A stretch of 64,000 nt of DNA from UTCFX2 sp002050125 (GTDB taxonomy: Bacteria > Chloroflexota > Anaerolineae > Anaerolineales > UBA4823), in assembly GCA_027494035.1 (NCBI GenBank), contig JAOSJQ010000001.1, positions 310,001 to 374,000 on the forward strand, read 5' to 3'. Each line of letters opens with the position of its first letter. Position 1 is the first letter of the stretch. Below are positions 37,000 to 46,438 of this stretch, piece by piece. The notes under the pieces are model-generated. The model ran no database searches, was not told the DNA's origin, and saw nothing but the letters and a program-made list of their open reading frames with translations. Both the position numbers and the translations under genes were made by a program.

Positions 37000-38370
37000 T
37001 CATGCATAATCCGGGAACTGGGCATAATAACGCTCCCAGACCCGCGGGGCAAGTTCGCGAGCGTGCGCGCTGATCTGGGCTTCGTCCAGCGTGGTCAACT
37101 GACGGTCGCGCATTAAAACCTCGCCGGCAACAATCGTGGTCGTGACCATGCTCTCGTGAAATCCAAAAACGATCTGCCAGGGCAGGTTGCCGGCGGTGAG
37201 CGGCGTGTGCGGCTGGTAATCCACCAGGATTAAATCAGCGTGCGCGCCGGGGACTAGCACCCCGAGCGGCGCCTGGGGAAAGAAAGAACCCGCCAGCCGG
37301 GCGTTGTTCTGGGCGGCGATCTGCGCCAGCAGGTCGCCCGGCATCCGCCGCGGATCGCGGCGCCACACTTTTTGCAGCAGATACGCCGTTTTCCATTCAG
37401 CCCACATGGTGGAGGTGAAGCCGTCCGTGCCGAGGCAAACGTTGACCCCGGCGCGCGCCAGGCTCTCAACGTCCGCAACGCCCACGCCGTTGTTCATGTT
37501 GGAGCGCGGCTGGTGGCTGACCCACGCGCCGCTATCTGCCAGCAGGGCAACCTCGCGCGCGTCCACGTGCACCGCGTGCGCAACGATAGTGTGCGGTCCC
37601 AGAATGCCGTGCGCGTGCAGCCGGTCCACAATCCGCGTGCCGGATTTTGCCAGACTGTCGTATTCGTCGCTTTCATGCTCCGCAACGTGGATGTGAAAAC
37701 CGCTCCCCACCGGAACAGCCTCGCGGCACGCCTGCAAAGTGGCGTCGGAGAGGGTCAGGCTGGCGTGCAAGCCGAAAGTGGCGGCGACGCGGCTGTTCGC
37801 GCTGGATTGGGCGCGCGTCTTTTCGATGAAACGCACATTCTCGTCAATGCCGGCGCGGGCGCGCGCCTCGCCGTCGCGGTCGGTCACTTCATAGCACAGC
37901 ACGGCGCGCAACCCGGATTGCTGGACCGCCTCGCCGATGACATCCAGCGAACCCGCGATCGCGTTGGGCGAGGCGTGATGATCGATCAGCGTGGTCGTGC
38001 CGTGCCGGATCGCCTCCGCCAGCATCACCAGGGCGGAGTAGCGCACATCCTCTTCGATTAGAGAGCGGTCGAGCGGCCACCAGAGTTTTTGCAAGATCTC
38101 CGGAAAGTCCTTGGGCGCTGGTCCCGGGATCGCCAAGCCGCGCGCAAACGCCCCGTAAAAATGGGTGTGGGCGCAAATATTGCCAGGCATCACGTATTGA
38201 CCGCCAGCGTCCAGGATTTGAGCGCCAGGGCGCCGGGCTTCCAACTCGCGCTGCGCGCCGATCTCCTGGATGCGCCCGCCCTCGATGAACAGCGCCTGCC
38301 CCTCGAGAATCCGGTTCGGCTCTTCCCAGGTAATTAACTTGCCATTTGTAATCAACATCACGTTTATCAT
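37000..38370 (-). CDS. ssnA: SsnA-type amidohydrolase
   Basis: 456 aa. The metal-binding HTHFYGAF is near residue 68, later HIHVAEHESDEYD, HAVHVDAREVALL and GTDGFTSTMWAEWK, giving the His/His/His/Asp set of the amidohydrolase superfamily. The GTDGFTSTMW context and length fit SsnA, a putative aminohydrolase repeatedly found with selenium-dependent molybdenum hydroxylases. Its position directly after the Moco hydroxylase subunits supports that. Hydrolysis of a purine or related heterocycle is inferred. Confidence 0.85.
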   Translation of the reverse strand: MINVMLITNGKLITWEEPNRILEGQALFIEGGRIQEIGAQRELEARRPGAQILDAGGQYVMPGNICAHTHFYGAFARGLAIPGPAPKDFPEILQKLWWPLDRSLIEEDVRYSALVMLAEAIRHGTTTLIDHHASPNAIAGSLDVIGEAVQQSGLRAVLCYEVTDRDGEARARAGIDENVRFIEKTRAQSSANSRVAATFGLHASLTLSDATLQACREAVPVGSGFHIHVAEHESDEYDSLAKSGTRIVDRLHAHGILGPHTIVAHAVHVDAREVALLADSGAWVSHQPRSNMNNGVGVADVESLARAGVNVCLGTDGFTSTMWAEWKTAYLLQKVWRRDPRRMPGDLLAQIAAQNNARLAGSFFPQAPLGVLVPGAHADLILVDYQPHTPLTAGNLPWQIVFGFHESMVTTTIVAGEVLMRDRQLTTLDEAQISAHARELAPRVWERYYAQFPDYA

Positions 38371-38465
38371 CTCCCGCCAGATATTATCCGGTCATTCAAG
38401 GCTTCTGGCAATCCTGCGGCTGTACGGCAGCCGGATTCTGCCAAACGCCTGATGCGCAAGAAAAA

Positions 38466-41285
38466 TCATGCCGTGGATCGCATCTGGCGCACCAGCTCCG
38501 CCTGGTCAACCGGCAGCCGGTCGACCCGGACGCCGATCGCGTTGTAAATCGCATTCGTGATTGCCGGCGTGGTAGGAATGCTGACCAGTTCGCCGATGCC
38601 CTTGGCGCCGTAAGGACCGGTCGAGATTGGGTCTTCGATCACGAACGAGGTGATCTGCGGCGTAAAGGTGATATTTGGCATGCGATAGCGCGCCAGCCGG
38701 TCGGTGAACACACGCCCCTCCTCCACGATGAACTCTTCGGTCAGGGCGTTGCCGATGCCCATCATGATCCCGCCTTCGATCTGACCCTGCAGCCCCAGCG
38801 GGTTGATCACTTTGCCGACGTCGTTGGCGGTGAGGATGTGCAATACGCGCACCTCGCCGGTGCGAGTGTTGACCTCCACCTGAGCCGCCTGCGCGGCGAA
38901 GGAGAATGCAAAGTGCATGTCGCCGCCCTGTCCGAGCGGCGAGGTCGCCGGCGCCCAATATTCGTAGTTCACCCGCGGCTCGCGGCCTTCCGCCTGCATG
39001 ATGCGGACTGCCTCGCCCAGCGGAATTTTATGACCGTTCACCTGCGCCAAGCCTTCGACAAAGCGAATACTTTGAGGCGGCTGGTCGTATTTTTCAGCCA
39101 GCGCGGTCGCGATCGCCTCGCGCAGGGTGCGCGCCGCGTGCAGCGCCGCGTTGCCGGTCACAAAGGTCTGGCGCGAGGCGGTGGTCGGTCCGCCGTCAGG
39201 GGTGAGGTCGGTGTCCATGACCAGCACGCGCACCCGAGCGGGGGGCAGCGCAAATTCCTCCGCCACAATCATTTGCAAAACGGTCACCAGCCCCTGTCCA
39301 AGCTCAGCCGACGAGGTGCGCACTTCCAGCGTTCCATCCGCATAAAGCTCGACCTCCGCCCCGGCTTTGTCCGGCGAGCCGCCGCCCAGACCGGTGTTTT
39401 TGTAGCCGGCGGCAAAGCCCCAGGCGCGGACGAGATGAGGGCTTTCAGCGGCTGTTTGCGGGCGGAAAGGCGCCTCGCCGGCAATCTCATGCAGCGCCCG
39501 GCTCACCTGGTCGATGCACTCCAGCAAACCGACGCTCTCGCGCAGCTCCTGCCCGGTGTTGGTGATGCTCCCCACGCGCAGCGCGTTCTGGCGGCGCAGT
39601 TCGATCGGATCGATGTGGAGCGTCTCTGCCAGCATGTCGATCATGCTTTCGATGGCAAACGCGGACTGGGTGACGCCAAATCCGCGAAACGCGCCGGCTG
39701 GCGGGTTGTTGGTATACATTGCGTAGCAGTCCGCTTTGGCGTGCGGCATCTCGTACGGACCGGATGAGTGGGTGGTGGTGCGCGTCAGCACTTTCTCGCC
39801 CAGCGAGGCATACGCGCCGGTATCGCCGTACATCTCAGTCTCGATGCCGGTCAGGAAACCATCTTTGCGCGCGCCGACTTTCACGCGTATCTGGGTGGCG
39901 TGGCGTTTGGGGTGCACGATCAAGCTTTCGTGGCGGTCGAAGAGCAGCTTGACCGGTCTACCGGTAGCCTGGGTGAGCAGCGCGGCGTGAATCTGCCCGG
40001 CGATGTCTTCTTTGCCGCCAAAACCGCCGCCCATCAACTGCCCAATCACCCGCACTTGCTCTTCTGACCAGCCCAGCGTGCGCGCGACCTGATCCCGGTC
40101 GGAATAGGGGATCTGCGAACCGACGTAGACTTCCATGCGCCCATCCGCGCTCAGGCGGGTGACGCAGCACTCGGGCTCGAGGAAGGCATGATCGGTGCTG
40201 ACCGTGCGAAACGTGTGTTCCAGGATGACCTCAGCCTGCGCGAAGGCTTGCTGCATGTCCCCTTTGCGGACCTTGATATGCTTCAGCAGGTTGCCACTGG
40301 GGTGGAGCGAAGGCGAATCGGGCTGGCGGGCTTGAACCGGGTCGCTGATCACGGGCTGCGGTTCGTATTCGACTTCGATCAAATCCAGCGCCTGCGCCGC
40401 GATCGCGCGCGTTTCGGCTGCCACGATTGCCAGCGCGTCGCCCACGTAGCGGATGCGTTCGCCCACCCCCACCATCACCGGCCAGTCGTAAATCACCAGC
40501 CCGTGATTATACTCGCCCGGGATGTCCTCGGCGGTCAGCACCGCAGCGACGCCCGCTAACGCGCGCGCCCGGCTGACGTCGATGCGCTTGACAATGGCGT
40601 GTGGGAAATCGGCGCGTTTGACACGCGCCTGCAGCATTCCCGCGAAGTGCAGGTCGTCCGTAAAGCGCGCTGTGCCGGTCACCTTTTCCAGCGCGTCGGG
40701 GCGCCGCTGCAGATGCCCGATGACGTGGTGGTCGGTGTCGGTCGTCGGGATGTGGGGCAGCTCAACCGTCTGGCTGCGCTGGATCGCTTTGGAGGCGGCT
40801 TGGATGGCGCGCATAATCGCCGGATAGCCGGCGCAGCGGCACAGGGTATCCTTGAGGGCGCTGCGGATCTGGTCTTCGGTCGGCTCGGGGTTCCGCTGCA
40901 ACAGCGCAAACGCGGTCATCAACTGCCCGGGGATGCAGAAACCGCACTGAACTGCGCCGTACAGCACAAACGCCTGTTGGAGCGGGTGCAGCCTGGACAG
41001 CAGATCGGTTGTCTCGGACTCCGGAGGCGCTGGCGGTCGAGCGGCAGCCTGCGCAGCCAGCCCCTCGATGGTCAGGATGTTTTTCCCGGCGGCTTTTACG
41101 GCGGGGTAGGTGCAGGACAAGATCGGCTCGCCGTCCACCAGCACCGTACAGGCGCCGCACTCGGCTTCGTTGCACCCAATTTTCGTGCCGGTCAGATGCA
41201 AACGTTCGCGCAGCAAATCGGAGAGCATCTCGGCGGGCTGCGGCTCAAAGGAACAGGGTTTACCGTTAACGGTGATCTCAATCAT
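38466..41285 (-). CDS. Molybdenum hydroxylase, fused [2Fe-2S] and Moco subunits
   Basis: 939 aa. The first 165 residues are two [2Fe-2S] domains (Cys38, 43, 46, 58 and Cys114, 117, 149, 151). The rest is the xanthine dehydrogenase-type molybdopterin subunit, with GQLMGGGFGGKED, NNPPAGAFRGFG and the C-terminal GPYGAKGIGELVS bearing the expected catalytic Glu. The fusion resembles XdhD-like enzymes. The substrate is probably a purine or N-heterocycle but is not determined. It overlaps the FAD-subunit gene by 8 bases and precedes ssnA. Confidence 0.9.
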   Translation of the reverse strand: MIEITVNGKPCSFEPQPAEMLSDLLRERLHLTGTKIGCNEAECGACTVLVDGEPILSCTYPAVKAAGKNILTIEGLAAQAAARPPAPPESETTDLLSRLHPLQQAFVLYGAVQCGFCIPGQLMTAFALLQRNPEPTEDQIRSALKDTLCRCAGYPAIMRAIQAASKAIQRSQTVELPHIPTTDTDHHVIGHLQRRPDALEKVTGTARFTDDLHFAGMLQARVKRADFPHAIVKRIDVSRARALAGVAAVLTAEDIPGEYNHGLVIYDWPVMVGVGERIRYVGDALAIVAAETRAIAAQALDLIEVEYEPQPVISDPVQARQPDSPSLHPSGNLLKHIKVRKGDMQQAFAQAEVILEHTFRTVSTDHAFLEPECCVTRLSADGRMEVYVGSQIPYSDRDQVARTLGWSEEQVRVIGQLMGGGFGGKEDIAGQIHAALLTQATGRPVKLLFDRHESLIVHPKRHATQIRVKVGARKDGFLTGIETEMYGDTGAYASLGEKVLTRTTTHSSGPYEMPHAKADCYAMYTNNPPAGAFRGFGVTQSAFAIESMIDMLAETLHIDPIELRRQNALRVGSITNTGQELRESVGLLECIDQVSRALHEIAGEAPFRPQTAAESPHLVRAWGFAAGYKNTGLGGGSPDKAGAEVELYADGTLEVRTSSAELGQGLVTVLQMIVAEEFALPPARVRVLVMDTDLTPDGGPTTASRQTFVTGNAALHAARTLREAIATALAEKYDQPPQSIRFVEGLAQVNGHKIPLGEAVRIMQAEGREPRVNYEYWAPATSPLGQGGDMHFAFSFAAQAAQVEVNTRTGEVRVLHILTANDVGKVINPLGLQGQIEGGIMMGIGNALTEEFIVEEGRVFTDRLARYRMPNITFTPQITSFVIEDPISTGPYGAKGIGELVSIPTTPAITNAIYNAIGVRVDRLPVDQAELVRQMRSTA

Positions 41286-42170
41286 CTTGGTTTTCTACGT
41301 CCAACGTTCTTTGCCAGGCGACCTCGAGCGTTTCCTGCAACAGGACGCCCGCCATCGCCCGCCGGTAAGCTTCGGTGGCGCGATGCGGGCTGGTTCTGAA
41401 GCGGCTTTCGCTGAGCAAGGCTTCCAATGCCTGGGGCGGCAGGGTTGGCTGATAGGGCTGGGAGCGCAGCGCCGCTTCGGTCTGCACGGCGCGCAAAGGC
41501 GTGGGACCAGCCGGACCGATGGCGATGCGAATATCTGCGATGCGGGTTGCTGCCCGCTGCAGCCAGACCGCCAGGTTGAGGATGGCGATTGCCACGCCTT
41601 GCGGGCGCATCACCCGCCGAAAGGCGGACGCCTGACCTGCCTCCCGCAGCGGCAGGTTGAAACCCACCAGGATTTCGCGGCGCGGATCGAGCGCGGATTT
41701 GCCAGGTCCGCGGAAAAGCTCGCCAAGGGGGATTTCACAGCGCTGCTCCAGGCGCGCCACCAGCGCGGTTGCGTTCAACGACAGCAGGGCAATCGTACCG
41801 TCCGCGGCGGGCAGCGCATGGCAGACATTACCCCCAGCGTGGCGGTATTGCGCACCTGCGGACCGCCAATCAAGCGCGCCGCGTCCATCAACGTCGGGGC
41901 GTGCTGCTGCGCCAGCGGGGATTCGACCAGGCGGTTGAGCGGCAGCGCCGCGCCAATGAACAGCTTCCCGCCGCGGATTTCAAGCTGGCGCATTTCGGGG
42001 ATCTGCGATAAATCGACCAGAGTGTCGAGCGGGGGGTGCCGCCCTTGCTGTAAATCCAGCAATAGATCGGTGCCGCCCGCAATCGGGCAAGCGTCCCCTT
42101 CGGATTGGGCTAATAATTCCAGCGCTTCCTGGACAGTCTCAGCCAGAAAATAGTTTTTCCAGATGGTCAT
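41278..42170 (-). CDS. Molybdenum hydroxylase FAD-binding subunit, frameshifted
   Basis: 297 aa after one G is restored. The first frame has CPIAGGTDLLLDLQQG, the FAD-binding AGGTDLL motif, then GGPQVRNTATLG. The run of five G (41831-41835) appears one short; with six, the sequence continues GGNVCHALPAADGTIALLSLNA, the second FAD motif. The C-terminal CoxM domain follows in the other frame to ENQDD. It carries electrons from the FeS/Moco partner encoded next. It is the first gene of the eleven-gene run and is preceded by a structured leader. Confidence 0.88.
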
Positions 42171-42302
42171 GGATCGGCGCTACCTTTCATCTGGTTTAGG
42201 ACGGAGGCACTTTTCGACAGACAACAGCCCCGAATGGGTTTATCGCCCGCCGCCGGCGCAGAAAAGCCCTGCGCTGACCACCGATCCAGCAGGCTTATTT
42301 TA
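42171..42302 (-). promoter_or_regulatory. Structured leader and -10 element of the Moco/F420 gene run
   Basis: On the minus strand a TAAAAT (42297-42302) places the start near 42290; the -35 is weak. The transcript would begin with GGATCGG (42287-42281), which is complementary to CCGATCC (42177-42171), the seven bases just before the start codon. Inside are a GCGCA/TGCGC hairpin (42256-42274) and a CCC-ATTC-GGG tetraloop (42229-42238). The fold would occlude translation initiation. It could be a riboswitch or thermosensor; no known class was assigned. Confidence 0.5.
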
Positions 42303-42381
42303 ACATGGTTCTGAGCGCGGGGTCGGTTTTCAGGCTGCCAACCTTTCAGAGATGATATTTTGTGAAAATATTCTCACCATC

Positions 42382-42410
42382 GCAAACCCGCCCAAAGAGG
42401 GCGGTATAAT
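42382..42410 (+). promoter_or_regulatory. Promoter with an inverted repeat in its spacer (M20 gene)
   Basis: A perfect TATAAT (42405-42410). The 17 bases before it are CCGCCC-AAAGA-GGGCGG, an inverted repeat filling the whole spacer (42388-42404), a possible operator. The -35 (GCAAAC) is poor. Confidence 0.5.
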
Positions 42411-42449
42411 AGCCCAGGCAGATCATCTATTCATTAGCAGGAGTTTTGG

Positions 42450-43838
42450 ATGTCCAATATCAACCCGGACGCAGCCCGTCTGGCGGCGGCGTTGCAGTAT
42501 GCCCACGATCATCAAGACCAGGCGCTCGAAGAACTCAAATCTTTGGTGCGCATCCCTTCGATTTCCAACGATAAGAGCTGCAAACCCGAAATGGAGCGCG
42601 CCGCACACTGGCTCATCGAGCAGTTGCAGCAGTTGGGCTTTCATAAAGTTCAGATGTTCCAGACTGCGGGCGCGCCAATCGTGTATGCAGAGTTACTGAC
42701 CGCCGGTCCCAACAAACCGACCGCGCTCATCTATGGTCATTACGACGTCCAGCCGGCGGAGCCGCTCGAGCTGTGGGAAAGCCTGCCGTTCGAGCCGGAA
42801 GTGCGCGGCGAGCTGCTTTTTGGCCGCGGCGCTTCGGATATGAAGGGTCAGATCGTCGCGGTGTTGGCTGCCTTGAACGCGCTGGCGCAAACCGGCGACC
42901 TGCCGGTCAACTTGAAATTCCTGCTCGAGGGCGAAGAGGAAGTCGGTTCGCCTAACCTGGACGCGTTTATCATCTCGCACGCAGAGCTGCTGTCCAGCGA
43001 TTTCGTGCTCAACCCGGATTCGGGCATGGTCAGCCAGGATCACCCGACGATCACCTATGGCTTGCGCGGCATTGCCTATTTCGAGATTCGCGTTACCGGA
43101 CCCGACCACGACTTGCATTCGGGTATTTTTGGCGGGATCGTCCACAACCCCGCCCAGGTTTTGTGCGAGCTGATCGCCGGGATGCACGACGCGGCAGGGC
43201 GGGTGACGCTGCCGGGATTTTACGACCAGGTTCGTCCGCTGGAAGACAGCGAGCGCGCAGAACTGCGGCGTTTGCCGATCAACGAGGTGTATTACCGCAG
43301 CCAAACCGGCTGTTCGGAGTTCTTCGGCGAAGAAGGCTACACGCTGATCGAGCGCGCGACCGCCCGACCCACGCTGGAGGTCAACGGGCTGCTCTCGGGG
43401 TTCACGGGCGAAGGCTCGAAAACGGTGCTGCCCGCCAGGGCGATGGCGAAGATCTCAGCCCGCCTGGTGCCCGACCAGGATCCGTACGAGGTTCAGCGGC
43501 AGCTTTCGCAGTATCTGCACGAACATGCGCCCTCCACCGTGCGCTGGGAGATGACGCTGCACTCCGCCGGCTACCCCTCGATCACAGACCTGGATCATTT
43601 TGCGATCAAAGCCATGCAGCAGGCGTTGGAAGATACCTGGGGCTCCCGTCCGCTGGTCAAACGCGAAGGCGGCTCCATCCCGGTGGTGGCATCGATGCAA
43701 AAGCACCTGGGTCTCGAATCGGTTTTGGCGGGTTTCAGCCTTCCGGAAGACGGCGCGCACGCGCCCAACGAAAGGCTTCATTTGCCGACTTTCGAGCGCG
43801 GGGTGCAGGCGTTGGTGCGCTTCTTTACTTATTTGTAG
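42450..43838 (+). CDS. M20-family dipeptidase
   Basis: 462 aa. Zinc-binding motifs are in order: IYGHYDVQP near residue 91, GRGASDMKGQ near 127, FLLEGEEEVGSP near 162, and DHDLHSGIFGG in the dimerisation domain. This is the CNDP/ArgE-DapE dipeptidase branch. It would hydrolyse dipeptides in the cytoplasm. CAGGAG lies upstream of the ATG. It is divergent from the molybdenum hydroxylase run. Confidence 0.94.
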   Translation: MSNINPDAARLAAALQYAHDHQDQALEELKSLVRIPSISNDKSCKPEMERAAHWLIEQLQQLGFHKVQMFQTAGAPIVYAELLTAGPNKPTALIYGHYDVQPAEPLELWESLPFEPEVRGELLFGRGASDMKGQIVAVLAALNALAQTGDLPVNLKFLLEGEEEVGSPNLDAFIISHAELLSSDFVLNPDSGMVSQDHPTITYGLRGIAYFEIRVTGPDHDLHSGIFGGIVHNPAQVLCELIAGMHDAAGRVTLPGFYDQVRPLEDSERAELRRLPINEVYYRSQTGCSEFFGEEGYTLIERATARPTLEVNGLLSGFTGEGSKTVLPARAMAKISARLVPDQDPYEVQRQLSQYLHEHAPSTVRWEMTLHSAGYPSITDLDHFAIKAMQQALEDTWGSRPLVKREGGSIPVVASMQKHLGLESVLAGFSLPEDGAHAPNERLHLPTFERGVQALVRFFTYL

Positions 43839-43905
43839 GAACGCTGCTGACCGATCGTTCGGGTCGGTCGGACCGCAGAATATCTAATTTATGAGGTAGA
43901 AAACG

Positions 43906-44787
43906 ATGGAAGAGAGAATGCCGACCTACGGCGGACAAGCGGTGATCGAAGGTGTGATGATGCGCGGCGCGCAAAGCGTGGCAATTGCAATGCGCGCCCC
44001 CGATAATCAAATCATCCTGCACACGGAGCCGCTCACCGCGATCTACAGAAGCAAGATCCTCAAGGTGCCGTTTGTGCGCGGCGTCATCGGCTTGTGGGAC
44101 GCCCTCGGTTTGGGAATGCGCGCCCTGACGATTTCAGCAAATGTGCAGACCGGCGAAGATGAGAAACTGGAAGGTCCGGCGCTTTACTTCACCCTGGGTC
44201 TATCATTCGCGCTGGGAATTGGGCTTTTCTTCCTGGCGCCCGCCGCGGTTGGGCAGCTCAGCGAAAGATTTCTGGGCTTAAACTCCTGGTGGGGTAACCT
44301 GATCGAAGGGCTGATCCGGCTGGGGCTCCTGGTCGGTTACATTTGGGCGGTTGGCAGAGTGCCCGAAATTCAGCGGGTTTTTGCTTATCACGGCGCAGAA
44401 CACAAGACCATCAACGCTTTCGAGGCGGGGGCAGAATTGAAACCCGAGATCGTGAAGGGTTACTCGCTAGAACACCCGCGCTGTGGAACGTCTTTCCTGC
44501 TCACGCTGGTGCTCCTGTCGGTGGTATTGTTCAGCCTGCTCGGTCCGCTGCCGCTAGGGCTGAGGCTGCTGAGCCGCGTCCTGCTTTTGCCCGTCCTAGC
44601 GGGCATATCTTACGAGTACATCCGCTGGACCGCCCATCACCTCGAGTCGCCCTTTGTGCGCAAGATCATCCGCCCCAATATGGCGCTGCAACACCTGACA
44701 ACCCGTGAACCCTCTCTGGAGATGTTGGAGGTCTCGATCGCAGCGTTCGACGCCATGCACAAAGATGAGACCGCGGTAAATCTGTAA
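43906..44787 (+). CDS. DUF1385 membrane protein
   Basis: 293 aa. It starts MEERMPTYGGQAVIEGVMMRG, the signature of DUF1385, with four to five membrane helices and the conserved YHGAEHKTINAFE and HPRCGTSFLLTLVL motifs. The family is common in Gram-positives and Chloroflexi and sits next to prfA in some genomes; its function is not established. GAGG precedes the ATG. Confidence 0.9.
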   Translation: MEERMPTYGGQAVIEGVMMRGAQSVAIAMRAPDNQIILHTEPLTAIYRSKILKVPFVRGVIGLWDALGLGMRALTISANVQTGEDEKLEGPALYFTLGLSFALGIGLFFLAPAAVGQLSERFLGLNSWWGNLIEGLIRLGLLVGYIWAVGRVPEIQRVFAYHGAEHKTINAFEAGAELKPEIVKGYSLEHPRCGTSFLLTLVLLSVVLFSLLGPLPLGLRLLSRVLLLPVLAGISYEYIRWTAHHLESPFVRKIIRPNMALQHLTTREPSLEMLEVSIAAFDAMHKDETAVNL

Positions 44788-44818
44788 TCCCGCAGGCGCA
44801 GCACGGACGAAGGGCAGC

Positions 44819-46246
44819 GTGAACGCAGTCAAGCGCGTGATTCGAGCAAACCTCCTGCCCTACCTGTGGCTGCTTTGTATTGGGGGGGTTCTGCTCGCGG
44901 CGTGCACTCCGCCGGACGAGCCGGGGCTGCCGTCGCCGTCCGTCCCAGCCACGCCCGCGCCAACCGAAACTCAAGTCGCGCTCGCCGATCTGACGATCAC
45001 CTCGATCGAACTGGTGACCGACCGGGAAATCCGGTGCCCGGCGGCAGACCAACCATATCAAGTCAAATTGCAGGTCGAAAACCAGGGGACGCTGGCTTCG
45101 GGACCTTTCGTCGTACAGCTCAATCTCGATCAACAACTGATCAACGCGCGGCTGGAGCCCGGCGGAACGATCGACGTGCTGTTTCCCTACTCCAAGCCAA
45201 ATCTACACGCATTCGTGGATGCGACCGCTTTAATCAATGAGTGGGATGAGAACAACAACCAGGTCTCCCAAAACCTGGCTCTGCCGACGCCCCGCCCCGA
45301 GTGTTTTGCCACGCCCACACCCGTCGTCGCGGTCCAGGAGGCGCTGGCAACGCTCAAAGGACACACCGCCAAAGTCTGGGACGTTTCATTTTCGCCCGAC
45401 GGCAAAGTGATCGCTTCCGGTTCGGTCGATAACACGCTGCGGCTCTGGGATGTCGCCCAGGAGCGGCTTATCCGCACGATGCAGGGTCATCCATTTCCGA
45501 TCCTCTGGGTCAAATATTCTCCCAACGGCGCAACGCTGTTGACCGGATCCACCGACGGGGCGCTGAGGAGTTGGGACGTTGTGACCGGACAGCTGCGTAA
45601 AACCTTTGAAGGTCATAACGGGTGGATCACCGGGCTCGCCATCTCCCGCGATGGGAGATGGTACGTTTCCTGCGCCGAAGACGCCACGGTTCGGTTATGG
45701 CGGCAGCCCAACCCGGTGAACGAAGAAATCATCGACGAAGGCATGTCCGACGTAAGGAGCGTGGTGTTCACGCCCGATTCCAGCGCGATTGCCTGGGGGG
45801 AGGCTGATGGCGTGGTGCGGGTGCGCACGCTGAGCGGAAGCTGGCTGCACACGCTGAAGATGGGTTCGCAGCCGATCCGCAGCGTTCGCATCTCGCCCGA
45901 TGGAACGCTGCTGGCGTCGGGCGCGGACAACGGGTTGATCGGGATTTGGCGGCTGGACGACGGCGCATTGATCCAGACGCTGCGCGGCCACACCGGTGCG
46001 GTGAACGGGCTGGCTTTTTCCCCGGACGGGCGCTGGCTGGTCTCGGCTTCACAAGATGGCACCTTGCGCCTGTGGAAATTCGAAGGCAGCCGGTTTGCCA
46101 GCTTAACGGAGCGCGTGTTCGTCGGTCACACAGGCGGCGTAACCAGCGTGGACTTCGCGCCCAATGCGGCGTTGATCGTGTCCGGCTCTGAAGACGCCAC
46201 GCTGCGGCTGTGGGCGCTGCCGATCCAACCGGCGCCTGCCCCCTGA
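44819..46246 (+). CDS. WD40-repeat lipoprotein
   Basis: 475 aa from a GTG start. A lipobox LLAAC ends at Cys29, followed by a Pro-rich linker, a CARDB-like beta domain (residues 55-150, ITSIELVTDREIRCP, VQLNLDQQLINARLEPGGTI), then about seven WD40 units such as VWDVSFSPDGKVIASGSVDN and VNGLAFSPDGRWLVSASQDG. It should be an outer-surface beta-propeller for protein or glycan interactions. No catalytic domain is seen. Confidence 0.88.
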   Translation: MNAVKRVIRANLLPYLWLLCIGGVLLAACTPPDEPGLPSPSVPATPAPTETQVALADLTITSIELVTDREIRCPAADQPYQVKLQVENQGTLASGPFVVQLNLDQQLINARLEPGGTIDVLFPYSKPNLHAFVDATALINEWDENNNQVSQNLALPTPRPECFATPTPVVAVQEALATLKGHTAKVWDVSFSPDGKVIASGSVDNTLRLWDVAQERLIRTMQGHPFPILWVKYSPNGATLLTGSTDGALRSWDVVTGQLRKTFEGHNGWITGLAISRDGRWYVSCAEDATVRLWRQPNPVNEEIIDEGMSDVRSVVFTPDSSAIAWGEADGVVRVRTLSGSWLHTLKMGSQPIRSVRISPDGTLLASGADNGLIGIWRLDDGALIQTLRGHTGAVNGLAFSPDGRWLVSASQDGTLRLWKFEGSRFASLTERVFVGHTGGVTSVDFAPNAALIVSGSEDATLRLWALPIQPAPAP

Positions 46247-46438
46247 ACCTGTCCGGATCGTGCTTCGTTGCGCTGCGCCGCCAATCGCGTCCGCGGGTTT
46301 TCTTCCAGTCCGAGCCTGCTCTGTGGCAAAGGCGGCTTTTTGAAAGGTTTGGCGCGCCGGCACCCCCTGAGCGGTTAAGATTTGATATACTATGCCGACC
46401 TTATCTACACCTCTGATCTATATTCTATCGAGCAAACA

